Shown here piece by piece: positions 34,355 to 35,391 of a stretch of DNA of 35,391 nt. Every line of letters starts with the position of its first letter. Position 1 is the first letter of the stretch. Made by a program: the position numbers and the translations under genes. Source of the DNA: an uncultured Verrucomicrobiota bacterium. GTDB lineage: Bacteria > Verrucomicrobiota > Kiritimatiellia > RFP12 > UBA1067. The notes beneath the pieces were generated by a model, which had not been told where the DNA came from, did not search any database, and saw only the letters and a program-made list of their open reading frames with translations. The stretch spans positions 1 to 35,391 of the forward strand of contig CAMZEN010000027.1 in the NCBI GenBank assembly GCA_947305775.1, in the 5' to 3' direction.

Positions 34355-35020
34355 TCAGACACGCTTGCACTCCCTTCGCAGAATCGCGGCAGCATACCTG
34401 AGCGCATCCTTGCTGAATCCGGAACATACGGAAATCGAGTTTGAATCGCGCTTGTTGGAGATGCAAATAGGCCCGTAGCTTTCGACTTGAGTGTTGCGGT
34501 CGTACTTGAAGCGCACGGTTCTGCCGATTGGACCTACTCCGACAAAGTATCTACCATTCCCACCGGAAAGCGTCAGCACGCGCTTGCCGAACAGCATGAA
34601 CAGACATTGCCAAACAAGCACGACGCTGCCAATCAGAAACGGAATGCCGAAAAGCGTTATCTTGAAATCGAATGTCCGCTTGATAATCTGCTGCCCGTAA
34701 AGCATCCGCATCGAGCCGCCAGCCCAGACGCAAGTAAACGGGATGAGGAACAGCACTTGAAAATCGAATTTCCTGAACGTTATGGTAGTCACTGGCCACA
34801 TGCCGTCGATTGCCGTTTCGACTTTCAGATGTCTGGGTGGCTGCAATGCAAGGAGCGTGTCATCATTGCGCCCGTCTTCATCTTCGTCAGGAAACCATTC
34901 TGAGGGCGGTTCTTCCCGCGAACGATTTTTCCCTGTTCTGATTTCTGCGCCGCAATACGGACATGGAAAGCAACCTATGCCGTTGTCGTGTAATTCTTTA
35001 CCACACCAAAAGCATTTCAT
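34355..35020 (-). CDS. Zinc-ribbon membrane protein of unknown function
   Basis: A 221-residue protein with an N-terminal double-CxxC zinc ribbon (Cys3, Cys6, Cys20, Cys23), an acidic linker (EEPPSEWFPDEDEDG), and two membrane segments (FQVLFLIPFTCVWAGGSM and FGIPFLIGSVVLVWQCLFMLFG). A soluble beta-rich C-terminal domain follows, resembling bacterial PH-like domains in pattern only. I choose ATG 35018-35020 because it opens the first CxxC. The longer frame begins with GTG inside the leader repeat. The ATG shares a base with the stop of leader peptide 4 (TAATG), and AAAGGA lies nearby inside that leader. Confidence 0.75.
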   Translation of the reverse strand: MKCFWCGKELHDNGIGCFPCPYCGAEIRTGKNRSREEPPSEWFPDEDEDGRNDDTLLALQPPRHLKVETAIDGMWPVTTITFRKFDFQVLFLIPFTCVWAGGSMRMLYGQQIIKRTFDFKITLFGIPFLIGSVVLVWQCLFMLFGKRVLTLSGGNGRYFVGVGPIGRTVRFKYDRNTQVESYGPICISNKRDSNSISVCSGFSKDALRYAAAILRRECKRV

Positions 35021-35187
35021 TATTCTTTTCCTTTCTTTGTGGCTACGCTCCCATTCCACATCGCGAGCGCGAGGGATGAGACGAGGATCCCCCTACGCAA
35101 AGCGTCCCCCTTCGCCAAGGCTTCCCCCTTCGCCAAGGCTACGGAGGACAAAACGGAGGACAAGTTGATTCTTGCAAATGGTTTCAT
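35020..35187 (-). CDS. Leader peptide 4 (55 residues) before the zinc-ribbon gene
   Basis: ATG 35185-35187 behind AAAGGAG opens MKPFARINLS, then SVLSSVALAKGEALAKGD, ALRRGILVSSLALA and the tail MWNGSVATKKGKE. It is the longest separate leader; its middle is basic and then hydrophobic like a signal peptide. Its ATG overlaps the stop of the gene at the right edge (ATGA) and its TAA overlaps the zinc-ribbon ATG (TAATG), so it is linked by overlaps on both sides. Confidence 0.55.
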   Translation of the reverse strand: MKPFARINLSSVLSSVALAKGEALAKGDALRRGILVSSLALAMWNGSVATKKGKE

Positions 35188-35205
35188 GGGTTGCTCCTTT
35201 CGGTT
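35062..35205 (-). repeat. Leader repeat copy 4 with internal tandem repeats
   Basis: Full copy of the leader element. Inside it, an 18-base unit is repeated twice (35105-35122 and 35123-35140, coding ALAKG plus Glu or Asp) and a 12-base unit twice (35141-35152 and 35153-35164, coding LSSV). Both lengths preserve the frame. The segment TCCCCCTTCGCCAAGG with CTACGGAGGA forms an imperfect inverted repeat of a kind found dispersed in many genomes. Confidence 0.85.
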
Positions 35206-35391
35206 CCTTTATGGTTTTCCCCTGCAAAATTGAAATGCCACCGCTCATTGAAACTCATGTTGTCGCCAGAGTCTGCGCATCTATCCATGAGGCGTCCGTC
35301 GGCATCGTAGATTATGACGGCAGGGCCGGACGGCAGAAAGCCGATGCAGGACAGGACTACCGCCGTGTAGTTCGTTCCGTTCTGCGTGAAG
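35184..35391 (-). CDS. C-terminal end of an unknown protein, cut by the window edge
   Basis: An open frame enters from the right edge and gives 68 residues, including NYTAVVLSCIGFLPSGPAVI and IYDADGRLMDRCADSGDN, ending HKGTERSNP. It is not recognised; the DADGR stretch suggests a beta-rich extracellular or repeat-type protein but proves nothing. The last six codons (TERSNP) and TGA are read from the Shine-Dalgarno region and start codon of leader repeat 4. Confidence 0.5.
   Translation of the reverse strand, partial: FTQNGTNYTAVVLSCIGFLPSGPAVIIYDADGRLMDRCADSGDNMSFNERWHFNFAGENHKGTERSNP

Noticed and set aside
35021..35059. GTG-started extension of the zinc-ribbon gene
   Set aside because: It overlaps the leader repeat in another frame, while ATG 35020 opens directly at the first CxxC and is coupled to the leader stop.
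31772..35391. Integron gene cassettes
   Set aside because: The repeats lie 5' of the genes and encode a leader; no attC-like folded sites after the genes and no integrase were seen.

Overview
The window looks like chromosome of an uncultured bacterium of the PVC group (Kiritimatiellota/Lentisphaerota/Verrucomicrobiota-like). Lineage hints are the L,L-diaminopimelate aminotransferase route to lysine and DAP, a Minf_1886-type small protein, a CesT-like secretion chaperone with no secretion genes nearby, a BspA-type leucine-rich-repeat fragment, and a TIGR03008-like CPBP protease. This is inferred from family content; no rRNA gene is present to prove it. The DNA is moderately GC-rich. All recognisable genes but one (a CPBP protease at 16.5-17.1 kb) are on the minus strand, so transcription runs from high to low coordinates.

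Layout. 1-1.06 kb: the 3'-open part of a BspA-like surface protein lacking its N-terminus, preceded by three 44-bp tandem repeats that carry a chain of overlapping mini-ORFs. 1.06-2.7 kb: umuD-umuC. 2.8-7.8 kb: nnrD, a DUF1343/NamZ-like gene, a NifU-C protein, iorB, a PotD-like lipoprotein and an unknown gene, tightly packed behind one promoter. 7.8-15.3 kb: rseP, ispG, O-antigen-ligase-like, dapL, a YejA-like binding protein and a methyltransferase, nearly all overlapping. 15.3-17.1 kb: dxr and the divergent CPBP protease. 17.1-19.9 kb: ilvE and recJ. 19.9-24.3 kb: the CesT-like chaperone, a U32 protein and lnt. 24.4-29.1 kb: iorA, an RlmI-like methyltransferase, Minf_1886 and lysA. 29.2-31.5 kb: a DinG-type helicase. 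31.5-35.4 kb: an accessory block of small and unusual genes.

The housekeeping part is dominated by envelope functions: isoprenoid precursors (dxr, ispG), DAP/lysine (dapL, lysA), lipoprotein maturation (lnt), envelope stress proteolysis (rseP), glycan ligation and muropeptide handling (NamZ-like). No rRNA, tRNA, CRISPR array, transposase or convincing T-tailed terminator was seen.

Three things stand out. (1) In the accessory block four copies of a short leader beginning MKPFARI, each with its own Shine-Dalgarno sequence, sit directly before (or fused to) four unrelated genes. Base differences among the copies in the conserved first codons are all silent, so the peptide itself seems to be selected. 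(2) Nearly every transcription unit starts from an extended -10 box (TGGTATAAT or TGATATAAT), often only 7-11 nt from the start codon, predicting leaderless or near-leaderless mRNAs; in three cases the box also supplies the stop codon of the ORF upstream. (3) recJ appears to start at a CTG codon behind a well-placed Shine-Dalgarno sequence, overlapping the ilvE stop.
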